Shown here piece after piece: positions 17,381-25,000 of a stretch of 25,000 nt of DNA (the stretch's first letter is position 1; every line of letters starts with the position of its first letter). Where the stretch lies: contig RPFO01000584.1 of assembly GCA_009746045.1 (NCBI GenBank), positions 1,181,343 through 1,206,342 of the forward strand, read 5' to 3'. The notes beneath the pieces are model-generated. The model had not been told where the DNA came from and did no database searches. It saw only the letters and a list, made by a program, of their open reading frames with translations. Made by a program: the position numbers and the translations under genes. This DNA is from Mesostigma viride. Lineage: Eukaryota; Streptophyta; Mesostigmatophyceae; Mesostigmatales; Mesostigmataceae.

Positions 17381-18754
17381 ATGACGACTACCAAAGCAAA
17401 ACGAGGGCTGGAAAAGGAGCTGGCACAGCTTCCCAGCGCCCAGCCCAACCCTCTCGCCCTCGCCATTGTTCAGCCGCCAGGCTTACCCGCCAAACCCTCG
17501 CCAAGCGCCTCGCCTGAGCCCAAGAAACCATGCCACGATCGCCACAAATGGAGCAAATTCTTGCCCGGCGACGGAATGTTCTCCCTCCTCGAGTGGCAGC
17601 AGCTGTCGCCGCAGGAAGTCGTCGAAGTTCTCCAGTTCCTCACACAGGAGCGGAAGCTCTTTGTGCCCTGGAGAAGGGGGGCGGCTATCGACTACCGCGA
17701 CACGTCCTGGCTCTACACCTGTGCCGAATCCCGCCAACGCGAGTCTATCTTGACCAGCTACTACCAGCGCAGCTTCGGCGCCATCCACAGAGAACTTTGG
17801 AACGCACTCAACGCCCCAGCCCCCGCACAGCCGGCAGCCCCATCGGCTTCCTCCCTCTGCAAGGATGACATCCGCGCAGTGCTGGAGGAGCACGTGACCT
17901 GGCCGCTGGCCGAGAAGATGACCTCGCTGAACACCACGCTCAACACGGTCGAGGCCCGGGTCTCCAACGTGGAAACCAAGGTCGTCCACAAGCTACAACC
18001 CCAGTTCACGGCGCTACACACCGCGGCGCAGGCATCGGAAACGCATGCTGCACTTGTCTCTCGCCTTAACCAGGTGGAAGGCAAGTGCGGCGTGCTCATG
18101 AAGAAGCTTGAGGCCATCACCGCCCACACCGAGGCCCTGGCCACACAGGTCCCAAAGCTAGCGGAGCAGACGGCCACCATTGCCTCCCAGCCACCCCGGC
18201 AGGATGCTGGTGACCTCCCGCTCTCCTACGCGGACCTGCTGCGGACAGCGACCGCCTCCACCACCGACGCCATCGCCACGAAGCTCCAGGAGCTGGAGGA
18301 CCACCGCCAGGCCCAGCAACGGGAGGTCACCGATCGCGCTCGCCGCGAGTGCCGAGTGGTGCTACGTCGCTTCCCCCAGAAGCCAGGTGAGACGTCAACC
18401 TCCCTTGCTGACGAGATCAAGAAACAGCTTCTTACCCTCATGGGCCTGGTAGGTGAGGTAGAACTGCGTGGGTGCCACCGCCTTCCCCACTCACGGGACA
18501 AGACGGCCACCCCACCAGTCCTGCTCACCTTCCTCTCCCCTGAGGATAAGCAGCGGTTCCTCTCTCGTCGCAAGCGGTTGCACGACCTCACCTGGACGCT
18601 GGATGACGACCTAACCCCCGCTCAGCAACAGCAGCGACGCGACCTGTGGCCGGAATACCTCCGCCATAAGCAGGACCCCCAGAAGCCCAAGGTGTACTGG
18701 AGGGGCGGGGACCTGATGATCAACCACAAGATGTGGACGCCCCCAGCGGGCTAG
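17381..18754 (+). CDS. LINE-type ORF1 protein (coiled coil, RRM-like domain, C-terminal domain), intact
   Basis: The ATG at 17381 opens 457 codons to TAG. Residues 1-50 are Pro/Ala-rich and basic. Residues 51-145 form an aromatic- and charge-rich domain I do not recognise (HKWSKFLPGDGMFSLLEW). Residues 160-270 are long helices with heptad-like spacing, likely a coiled coil. Residues 292-322 are a further helix. Residues 322-400 are RRM-like (ECRVVLRRF as first strand, VLLTFLSPEDKQRFL as a later strand and helix). Residues 401-457 hold WTLDDDLTPAQQQQRRDLWP, like the LT.eER.kR.eLWp start of the L1 ORF1p C-terminal domain. Such proteins trimerise, bind element RNA and act as nucleic-acid chaperones. 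It is intact while the copy at 5401-6843 is dead, so it may be recent or under constraint. Confidence 0.85.
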   Translation: MTTTKAKRGLEKELAQLPSAQPNPLALAIVQPPGLPAKPSPSASPEPKKPCHDRHKWSKFLPGDGMFSLLEWQQLSPQEVVEVLQFLTQERKLFVPWRRGAAIDYRDTSWLYTCAESRQRESILTSYYQRSFGAIHRELWNALNAPAPAQPAAPSASSLCKDDIRAVLEEHVTWPLAEKMTSLNTTLNTVEARVSNVETKVVHKLQPQFTALHTAAQASETHAALVSRLNQVEGKCGVLMKKLEAITAHTEALATQVPKLAEQTATIASQPPRQDAGDLPLSYADLLRTATASTTDAIATKLQELEDHRQAQQREVTDRARRECRVVLRRFPQKPGETSTSLADEIKKQLLTLMGLVGEVELRGCHRLPHSRDKTATPPVLLTFLSPEDKQRFLSRRKRLHDLTWTLDDDLTPAQQQQRRDLWPEYLRHKQDPQKPKVYWRGGDLMINHKMWTPPAG

Positions 18755-19154
18755 AATAGCAATAGCCCTAGCTTGTAACCATTGGAGTCACTGTCGCTAA
18801 GGCAGCCATGCCTAGAATGTTTGCCTAGCTGTGCCAACAAACCTAGTCACGTGCCGCCAACGCACGGTACACAACCAGCCATAGCCTTAGCCTAGTTCTA
18901 GTACAGCCATGCTACGCCCTGGCTATGTTCAGATTACTTGCCCACGCTCCTTGCTATGATATGCTCACGTGGGTCTTATTGCACCCACAGTTTGCCGGAT
19001 CGTTAGCCTGTCCTTTTAGCTAGCCGCGCCCGATTGCAGCTGTGGCATGCCTTTGGCATGAAGGAGACTGGGGGTCTCTGCCCTTTCTCCTGTAGTGCAC
19101 ACACAGGGATTAAAAGCACTTCGGTGCTCCGTGACTCCCCAACGGGAGCACGAG
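18755..19154 (+). other. 3' region of ORF1 element copy 2
   Basis: About 400 nt follow the stop, with a TGTAA near 18774. It differs from the 3' block seen after the ORF1 relic and at 20640-21105, so two 3' subfamilies seem to exist. A CATGCC-TTT-GGCATG stem lies near 19047-19061. No ORF2 or other gene is seen. Confidence 0.6.
19115..19151 (+). promoter_or_regulatory. Nested, mutually exclusive hairpins just before the TTAA tail
   Basis: AGCAC-TTCG-GTGCT (19115-19128) is a UUCG-type tetraloop hairpin. CTCCC-CAAC-GGGAG (19135-19148) is a second. GTGCTCC (19124-19130) can instead pair with GGAGCAC (19145-19151), which excludes both. The site is next to the tail and may be an RT recognition structure; this is inferred. 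Confidence 0.5.
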
Positions 19155-19179
19155 TTTAATTAATTAATTAATTAATTAA
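19155..19179 (+). repeat. (TTAA)n tail of ORF1 element copy 2
   Basis: About six TTAA units form the boundary with the CCAA array. LINE B copies in this window also end in TTAA or ATTA repeats, so this looks like the 3' tail of the element. Confidence 0.75.
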
Positions 19180-19733
19180 CCAACCAACCAACCAACCAAT
19201 CAACCAACCAACCAACCAACCAACCAACCAACCAACCAACCAACCAACCAACCAACCAACCAACCAACTAACCAATTAAGGCCATGCAACCAATCAACCA
19301 TTGAACCAACCAACCAACCAACCAACCAACCAACCAACCAACCAACCAACCAACCAACCAGCCAACCAACCAACCAACCAACCAACCAACCAACCAACCA
19401 ACCAACCAACCAACCAACCAACCAACCAACCAATCAACCAACCAACCAACCAATCAACCACCCAACCAACCAACCAACCAACCAACCGGCAACCAACTAA
19501 CCAATTAAGGCCATGCAACCAATCAACAACCAACCAACCAACCAACCGGCCAACCAACCAACCAACCAACCAACCGGCAACCAACGGCAACCAACCAACC
19601 AACCAACCAACCAACCAACCAACCAACCAACCAACCAACCAACCAACCAACCAACCAATCAACCAACCAACCAACCAACCAACCAACCAACCAACCAACC
19701 AACCAACCAACGCCAACCAACCCGAACCAACAA
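19180..19733. repeat. (CCAA)n array 2 with spacers and variant units
   Basis: CCAA repeats cover about 550 bp. The same spacer as in array 1 (CCAATTAAGGCCATGCAA) occurs at about 19271 and 19501. Variants CCGGCAACCAA and CCAATCAA are more common than in array 1, so this array is the more degenerate one. Confidence 0.95.
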
Positions 19734-19930
19734 ATCACCCAGCTACACAGCCACCTAACCACCTAACTAACCACTTGACAACCCAATCACTGAACCACCT
19801 AACTACCCAACAGCCAAACCAGCCAGGCATGTGCCCGCCCATTTGCAATTGCCCTCGCATGCCCGCATGGCCGCACGTACGGCCCGCACCATCGCAAACC
19901 CCCATACACGCCCCGCTCACCTAGCCAGCC
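19734..19930. repeat. Degenerate CCAN-rich continuation of array 2
   Basis: CCACCTAACCACC and AACCACTTGAC-type words resemble the decayed array at 4526-5260. The composition grades into ordinary sequence by about 19930. Confidence 0.6.
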
Positions 19931-20337
19931 ACACACCCAGCTAGCCACCGGCTGCTCAACTCACGCATGAAGGCAATATCAGCCATGCATGGCCTCACTC
20001 CGGCTAGTTAGGTTTCGCGGCTTCGCTCACCTCCCTCCATCAAGCAAGGGAATACGTGCCTACATGATCTCCCAACGGAGTCATGCTATAATTTAATTCC
20101 ATGGCTTTACTGTAATTCCATGGCCTCACCTTGCATCCCTTGAATTGCCTACTGTAGGGTAATTTGCATGAGGCAGCTTCCATCTCGTTGTCAGCATGCA
20201 ACTGCAAAGGCTTTTTCTTCACAGTATAATTAATGAATAAGCAACAACGTCCCGGGCAACATTCTCCTTTCCGGCCCTCTTTGAAACAGTCTTTAAATCA
20301 GAAAGAGAAAGGCAAATGTCTGGACAAGGTGGCAAAT
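19931..20337. other. Intergenic sequence, nothing recognised
   Basis: No gene or RNA recognised. There is a small local duplication around TAATTCCATGGC (20093-20128). Confidence 0.45.
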
Positions 20338-20530
20338 GCCCGGCTAGGCCCAGGCGCCTCAGTGCCTAAGAATTTGGGAAACATATGGCACATCAGCGTA
20401 CAAATCCTTACTGCCAATGTGCAAACCCAAGGGGATCAGATGAAGAGCCTTGCGCAGCATCTTGGTGACGTTGCCGTCGAGTCGTTTCTCTAACTCCTGC
20501 GTCATCGTCCATGTCTCGGCGCCGGAAGGT
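20338..20530 (-). mobile_element. LINE B coding fragment (end of RT ORF), minus strand
   Basis: The reverse complement matches the block from the YGAETWTPT region to the GGCCTAGCCGGGC block of other LINE B copies. Shared words include CTTGCGCAGCATCTTGGTGACGTTGCCGTC on the plus strand, which I compare in parts because of small differences. It lacks a 3' UTR on its left side, so both ends are truncated. Confidence 0.75.
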
Positions 20531-20552
20531 CATGCAGGAACTTAAATAAATA

Positions 20553-20615
20553 TCTAGACACGTGACAGCGTCACGCGAGCATAAGTCCTCAGTGGGAGGG
20601 GAACATGGGATGGAA
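20553..20615 (-). mobile_element. LINE B 3'-terminal fragment, minus strand
   Basis: It contains the terminal hairpin (20559-20577, with one stem mismatch), then CCTCAGTGGGAGGGG and ACATGGGATGGAATGG, the end of the LINE B 3' UTR in reverse. It is cut off after about 60 bp and followed by AT-rich sequence. Confidence 0.75.
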
Positions 20616-20639
20616 TGGATTAAATTTAAATTAAATAAA

Positions 20640-21105
20640 TTGTAACATATCTCCGTTGGGAGTACATGTAGCACATATCCCTGAGAAGGGGCATACATAT
20701 GGCTTTTAATACATTCTAAGCTACACCCTGCAAGGGTAGGGTGTAAACTACACCTGCTCTGGGACCCAGTCGGGTGCACAACGTGCACCTGCACCACTGT
20801 GTATTCCAGCACCTGTAGGCGCGGACAGATCGAGGGTGGAAGATCATCAGGGCTAAGCAATATAGCTAGGGCATGGCCGCTTCTCAGCAGAGAGTATGAG
20901 CTCTCTGCATAGGCAAAGCTTGGGTAAATTCCTAATGCATCATCCGTGGAGAGTCCCATTATAGGCGCACATGCGCATGGCCGCCGGGCTTGAGCCACGT
21001 GCTAAGCTAAGCCTTATAATTACTAATCTACACTACTGCTATATTCTCTAGGCTGGTGTTGCTGGGGTGGCAGGGGGCGCCTGCCAGGGCGGCTTGTGGT
21101 CTAGC
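20640..21105 (-). mobile_element. 3' part of an ORF1-type element, minus strand
   Basis: Reading the minus strand from 21105 down: the end of an ORF1-like frame, then the block found after the ORF1 relic (6850-7010), then block Y (16390-16640). This copy joins the two blocks that are separate elsewhere in the window and so defines one 3' subfamily of the ORF1 element. No RT sequence lies between ORF1 end and 3' end, which again points to an ORF1-only element. Confidence 0.65.
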
Positions 21106-21109
21106 TGCA

Positions 21110-21300
21110 TGGAATGGATTATGTAAATTGTAAGCTATCGATCTAGGTCGTAGTTACAGGGTTGTGGGCCCCACGGCCCGAATCGCCATGAATGCCATAA
21201 GCGGTCACACGTGGAGCCCCCACAGACTTGGGGGTGGTCTCCTTCATCACTACTTGCCATCTATCCTTGCGTAACATCTGCCTCCATTAATTAATTAATT
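21110..21300 (-). mobile_element. LINE B 3' UTR copy in TTAA-linked chain (copy M2)
   Basis: It matches the 3' UTR of the other copies (GGTTGTGGGC, CGGCCCGAATCG, GACTTGGGGGTGGTCTCC). On the minus strand it begins at GGAGGCAGATG, directly abutting (TTAA)n at 21283-21300. Its own terminal hairpin is missing, lost at the junction with the ORF1 fragment. Confidence 0.75.
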
Positions 21301-21301
21301 A

Positions 21302-21349
21302 ATAGACACGTGACTGCGTCACGTGAGCGTAAGTCCTCAGTGGGAGGGG
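21302..21349 (-). mobile_element. Minimal LINE B 3' end (copy M3), 48 bp between two TTAA arrays
   Basis: It consists of the terminal hairpin (21307-21325) and CCTCAGTGGGAGGGG, with (ATTA)n on both sides. It reads as an extremely 5'-truncated copy or a tandem duplicate of the terminal segment. Confidence 0.75.
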
Positions 21350-21367
21350 AATTAATTAATTAATTAA

Positions 21368-21590
21368 TAGACACGTGACTGCGTCACGTGAGCATAAGTC
21401 CTCAGTGGGAGGGGAACATGGGATGGAATGGATGATGTAAGCTATCTAGGTCCTAGTTACAGGGTTGTGGGCACCACGGCCCGAATCGCTATGAATGCCA
21501 TACGCGGTCACACGCGCGGAGCCCCCACAGACTTGGGGGTGGTCCTTCATCACTACTTGCCATCTATCCTTGGGTACCATCCGCCTCTAC
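21368..21590 (-). mobile_element. LINE B 3' UTR copy (copy M4)
   Basis: It holds the terminal hairpin at 21372-21390 and the 3' UTR up to CCATCCGCCTCTAC, where a short TTAATTAAT begins. Its 5' truncation point is essentially the same as in copy M2 (GGAGGCAGATGG on the minus strand, with small changes). Confidence 0.8.
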
Positions 21591-21599
21591 TTAATTAAT

Positions 21600-22268
21600 A
21601 GACACGTGACTGCGTCACGTGAGCGTAAGTCCTCAGTGGGAGGGGAACATGGGATGCCGGAATGGATGGTGTAAGCTATCTAGGTCCTAGTTACAGGGTT
21701 GTGGGCACTGCGGCCCGAATCGCTATGAATGCCATACGCGGTCACACGCGGAGCCCCCAAAGACTTGGGGGTGGTCTCCTTCATCACTACTCGCCATCTA
21801 TCCTTGCGTACCATCTGCCTCCATATTACAGAGAAACCAGGAGGCTGCCCGGGTGTGAGCGCCCGTCACGTCTAGTGTAGCACATGTCCATGCCGAGTCT
21901 ATCACGAAAAGTCCACGGGTGGCGGCCCTGCCGCGCGCGGCCTGGGGCACGCCAGGTGAGGACATAACGCCCAGGCTGGGCGGGCTTGGTGCCAGCTAGT
22001 CTATCTGATGTGTCTACCTGATCTGTGTGGCCCAGGTGCCCGGCTAGGCCCAGGCACCTGTGCCTAAGAAGGTGGGAAACATAGGGCAAATCAGCGTACA
22101 AATCCTCATTACTAATGTGCGAACTGAAGGGGATGTGAAGGGCCTTGCGCAGCATCTTGGTGACGTTGCCGTCACGTCGTTGCTCCAGCTCCTGCGTCGG
22201 TGTCCAGGTCTCGGCGCCGTAGGTCAGGATCGTCAGAATGACGACCTTGAAGAGGTCTCGCTTGACGA
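21600..22268 (-). mobile_element. LINE B 3' end with readable RT tail (copy M5)
   Basis: The most complete LINE B copy here. From 22268 down on the minus strand it has the coding tail, 3' UTR, hairpin (21603-21621) and TTAATTAA at about 21592-21599. It is 5' truncated at about 22268, where it meets a short + strand fragment of the same 3' UTR (about 22268-22312), an inverted junction. Confidence 0.85.
21826..22268 (-). pseudogene. LINE B reverse transcriptase C-terminal tail (5'-truncated)
   Basis: The minus-strand frame is open from the truncation point and ends at the stop near 21826. It reads KRDLFKVVILTILTYGAETW, then KMLRKALHIPF, NEDLYADLPYVSHLLRHRCL and LAGHLGHTD. This tail follows the RT domain in CR1/RTE-like LINEs lacking RNase H; it contains no RT catalytic motif. 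After the LAGH motif the frame is basic (RYVLTWRAPGRARQGRHPW). As an internal ATG and a truncated start are all that remain, it is a dead fragment even though the frame is open. Confidence 0.8.
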
Positions 22269-22324
22269 CAGGAACTAGATATAGCTAGCATCATCCATTC
22301 CATCCCATGTTCCAACGGCATGAA

Positions 22325-22930
22325 AATGTTTGAAAACTGTGTTTTTTTCCCGTTCTTGCGAGCACCGCTTTAATTACTAAATGACATGGGATTTCATCCA
22401 AAGTGGTAAGAATGCTAAACACAATGTGCATGGTTGGCATGCATGTTTGCAGCCCCACATGTGGCATTATATCAAGCATGCAGCCCCATGGCATTATATG
22501 TTTGAAGTATTTAATGGCATAAGTATGATAATGTGTAAAAACTGTGATTCTCGGCGATTTTTTACTAGCAAATGCCACATTTTCATCAATAAATGACACG
22601 GGATTCATCCAAAGTCTGGTGGGCATTGCTAAACACAATGTATTTTCCCTTGACAATGTCTCCTTGACAATGTATTTGGGTAATGGGTGGCATGCAAGTT
22701 TGCAGCCCAATGGCATGATAAATATGGAGTAAATGGCATGACAACGTGTGATTCTTGCCCATTTTTGCCGGCAAACGTCACCATTTAATAACTAAATGAC
22801 ATGGGATTTCATCACAAGTTGGTGGGCAACGCTGCTAACCATAATGTATTTGGGACGTGGCATGCAAGTCTGCAACCCATGCTTTCTTTGGAGATGATAT
22901 TGCAATCTTACAAGGGGTAGGTAGTGGAAA
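22325..22930. repeat. Degenerate ~205-bp tandem repeat, about three units
   Basis: The landmark AAATGACATGGGATTTCATC (or close variants) recurs at about 22379, 22591 and 22794, spaced 212 and 203 bp. Each unit also has CTAAACACAATGT or CTAACCATAATGT, GGCATGCAAGTTTGCAGCCC-like words, and GTGTGATTCTTG-like words. It is AT-rich with no coding signal. Confidence 0.75.
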
Positions 22931-24446
22931 ATGCTACTTTTAACAACTTCAAGGTACCCTGGCAGGGGGGGTGACATACATGCAAAATTAAATGTCACGT
23001 TAGGGCCATGCAGCTACACCTACGGTCTGTTTGTGGTCCAAGTCTCAGGTGGAAATGATGTTTGGAGCTCGAGATCCTGACTTTTGGACCAATACAGCAT
23101 TTTTAATCCATGCGTTGCTACGTGAATTGTGTTGACATCCATGCGACTATATTGTAGCCTTGTCACTACTTTACTTTAGGCTCAAAGTGCCAACTGTGTC
23201 CCTCCCTCCCTCCTACATCGTCGCAATCGATCTATGCCTCTCCCTGATGCTCTAGCCATCGCGGGCAAGAGTCATAGCACGGTAGCCTGTGTCCACGCCA
23301 CAATCTAGCCAAAATGCTTATGCACTAACCTCGCTCGGCCCACAACGACCACACCTGCCGCAAACATTATTAGTCGGCTAATTGGTGCTCGCACAACCGC
23401 CGACATCTCCTGGAGATTTTCTAGCTCACAATGGATCCATGAACGGCGGAGGCCACGCAAACTCATGCAAGGTCGCACATATGAAAACCCCAGAACTTTT
23501 AGTGCCCACTACTAGCTTCCCAACGATCCGCTCATTATTGTACAGGCAGCGCCCGGCCTGTCACTGGAAAAAAGAAAAAAGAAAAAAGAAAAAAAAGGCG
23601 AGTACAGAGTCGGCCTTAATACAAGCAGCAGGCGATTAAGACAATAGCCCAAATACAGAAGTCCGCGAGAACGTAGTATTGCCCATAAGCTGACCAACAG
23701 TGCAGTCCCTCCTCTTTCAACGGAACGCTTAGAAGCGACCAACGAAAATTTGCTCTCTTGTTATCTATAAACAAATTAACAATAATGCCATTGTAACGAT
23801 GTAATGCCGGCTGCGAGAGACGATTAACTATCGCTCACGCTCTATTTGTCGCGCCGCGTGACGGTTAGGTAATACTCGGGTCAAAAGGGGTTGACGACCA
23901 AGGAACTAAGAATTTTCGTGTTGCGCAGTGTTTGCTGCCCTGTAATGGATAAAGCGCACAGCTCGGTGCAAGTTTGATGAGTGTGGCAAGATAGTGCACA
24001 GCTGTCAACATGTCTGTTCAAGAATCGGTGCAAAATGTCAAAGTAGGAAATCCAAGATGGTCTACTATTGGTTGTTACATTCGTTATCGTACCGATAAAA
24101 ACCTTTCGCCGGAACTGACCGTTCAGTTGACTCACTAGCGAGGCGATTTGGCCACCATGAACTCGGTGGAACTTGGTGCTAGTACTGGCTTGCTTCACTG
24201 GCTTCAGTGGCTTAATCAGGCGAGCAATTTGTTGCATTCTTCATCTTCAACCTCAGAGGAGCACGACGGTAATTGTTTTACCCACACGAACCCCAGTATT
24301 TCGTCGACGCCCACGCCCTCCATTTCCGGATGCAGGCGGTGCTGGCGACGGTCCATCGGTTCATTTGCCGATAAACCTGGTGGCTCAAAGCCGGGCGTTA
24401 AGTCAGAGGATAGTATATTAAACCAGCGTGCACGTCTGGGCTGAAA
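22931..24446. other. Intergenic sequence upstream of the membrane-protein gene
   Basis: No gene recognised on either strand. It has an A-rich (GAAAAAA)n stretch at about 23568-23597. A frame of 96 codons (24154-24444) starts in a good context (GCCACCATGA) and ends just before the next gene. It could be an upstream ORF or noise, and its composition is uninformative. A TATATTAA lies at about 24413-24420. Confidence 0.45.
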
Positions 24447-25000
24447 ATGACGGGGGAGTCGGAACCCAAGTCGCTTCTTTCATCCAGGGTGTCGGTTGCT
24501 TTCTTCCGCACCCTCGTATTTGCAGCATGCGTCATCGCATTTGGAGGGGGCATGTGGAAGGCATCGGAGTCCATCAAGGCGTTCGAGTTCTTCAGCATCT
24601 ACCAGGAGCAGTTGAAGTTCTCCATGGAACATCTGTTTGCCCTGTTTTTCATCCTCGATGGCTTTGACGTCCCCGCTCCACAACAGGTGAGTGCGAGCAA
24701 TGCACCTCAAGTGCACCGGGTTTGATATGCTTACTGGGCCGACATGGCAGAGAGAGTGGGTGCTTACTGCGTTCTCTGCAATCGTCCACCTTCTGTACAC
24801 TGTGCAGGATCGGCTGCTCTTTTTCGGCTTGTATTTGGCTTTACCATTGAAGGTCCTTGCGGTGTTGTTGGGAGCCGAGATGCTGGTTGCCAGAACCGCG
24901 ATTCTGCTCGCCTTCGCTGCACTGTTCCTGATCGGAGGTAATTGCTTTCTTGAATGGCTCGGCGTGGCGCATGCAGTTCACTCACTGATGTTGTCTTTTC
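24447..25000 (+). CDS. Unrecognised multi-pass membrane protein, 5' exons; continues beyond window
   Basis: Exon 1 is 24447-24686, starting ATG (MTGESEPKSLL). Intron 1 is 24687-24807 (GTGAGT...GTGCAG, 121 nt). Exon 2 starts at 24808 in phase 0 and reads DRLLFFGLYLALPLKVLAVL and then a second hydrophobic run (TAILLAFAALFLIGG). Exon 1 has two hydrophobic stretches, FFRTLVFAACVIAFGGG and EHLFALFFIL, so three or four membrane segments are likely. Exon 2 may end at 24937, before GTAATT. Alternatively the same frame stays open to 25000 (NCFLEWLGVAHAV), so the second donor is uncertain. I do not recognise the family. Splice borders and continuous hydrophobic character across the junction support a real host gene. 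Confidence 0.65.

Larger units (their letters stand above)
17200..19179 (+). mobile_element. ORF1-only retroelement (copy 2) between two (CCAA)n arrays
   Basis: The unit starts just after array 1 with GGTTATCGGAGGACG and a near-duplicate pair of GGCTGACGGCGG words. It has a ~150-nt leader, an intact 457-codon ORF1, a ~400-nt 3' region and a tail of about six TTAA units (19155-19179) that runs straight into array 2. There is no RT or endonuclease between the arrays. It resembles half-LINE elements that carry ORF1 only, or a LINE with ORF2 deleted. Movement would need enzymes supplied in trans; LINE B also ends in TTAA and is a candidate. Confidence 0.7.

Noticed and set aside
24154-24444. First exon of the terminal membrane-protein gene starting at 24154
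   Set aside because: The good ATG context is suggestive. However, its possible donor (GACG|GTAATT, phase 1) does not match the phase needed at the acceptor-like CAG at 24485-24487, so I kept the ATG at 24447.

Overview
The window is nuclear DNA from a eukaryote, probably a protist or alga. It has spliceosomal introns with GT-AG borders and consistent phase, non-LTR retrotransposons (LINEs), long tetranucleotide arrays and mostly non-coding AT-balanced sequence. A TGTAA motif about 15 nt before the 3' end of the young LINE resembles the chlorophyte poly(A) signal and hints weakly at a green alga. The species cannot be fixed from the sequence.

Layout. (1) 1-3726, + strand: the 3' end of a host gene for an M16 (insulinase/pitrilysin-like) metallopeptidase, recovered as four exons (173-238, 933-1038, 1837-1897, 3480-3726). 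The upstream exons, including the expected zinc site, lie outside the window. A ~55-bp minisatellite (3708-3933) grew out of its stop-codon region. (2) 4230-7040: retrotransposon debris, made of the 3' end of a LINE here called B, a degenerate CCAN-rich array and a decayed LINE-type ORF1. (3) 7216-13491: a nearly complete, apparently young LINE, here called A, bounded by a 14-bp target-site duplication. It has five apparently identical 170-bp 5' monomers, two GC hairpins and about 5.2 kb of GC-rich coding sequence. That coding sequence carries a PHD finger, a RING-H2 finger, C2H2-type fingers, reverse transcriptase, a CCHC knuckle and a restriction-like endonuclease. It is broken at three points, each needing a shift in the same direction. 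(4) 13506-15670: AT-rich, no recognised gene. (5) 15671-22268: a nested retro-repeat region. On the left is a + strand LINE B 3' end; in the middle an ORF1-only element (intact 457-aa ORF1p) lies between two (CCAA)n arrays; on the right are at least six minus-strand LINE B 3' fragments, several joined head to tail through (TTAA)n tails. (6) 22325-22930: a degenerate ~205-bp tandem repeat. (7) 24447 to the end: the first exons of an unrecognised host membrane-protein gene.

How it fits together. Only the M16 peptidase and the terminal membrane protein look like host genes. The 20 kb between them is mostly retrotransposon. LINE A carries its own presumptive promoter monomers and replication enzyme. 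LINE B fragments and ORF1-type elements recur side by side three times and use TTAA tails, so they may be parts of one family or share machinery. The most unusual items are the PHD + RING-H2 architecture of LINE A, the repeated ORF1/CCAA/TTAA arrangement, and the TTAA-linked tandem chain of LINE B ends.
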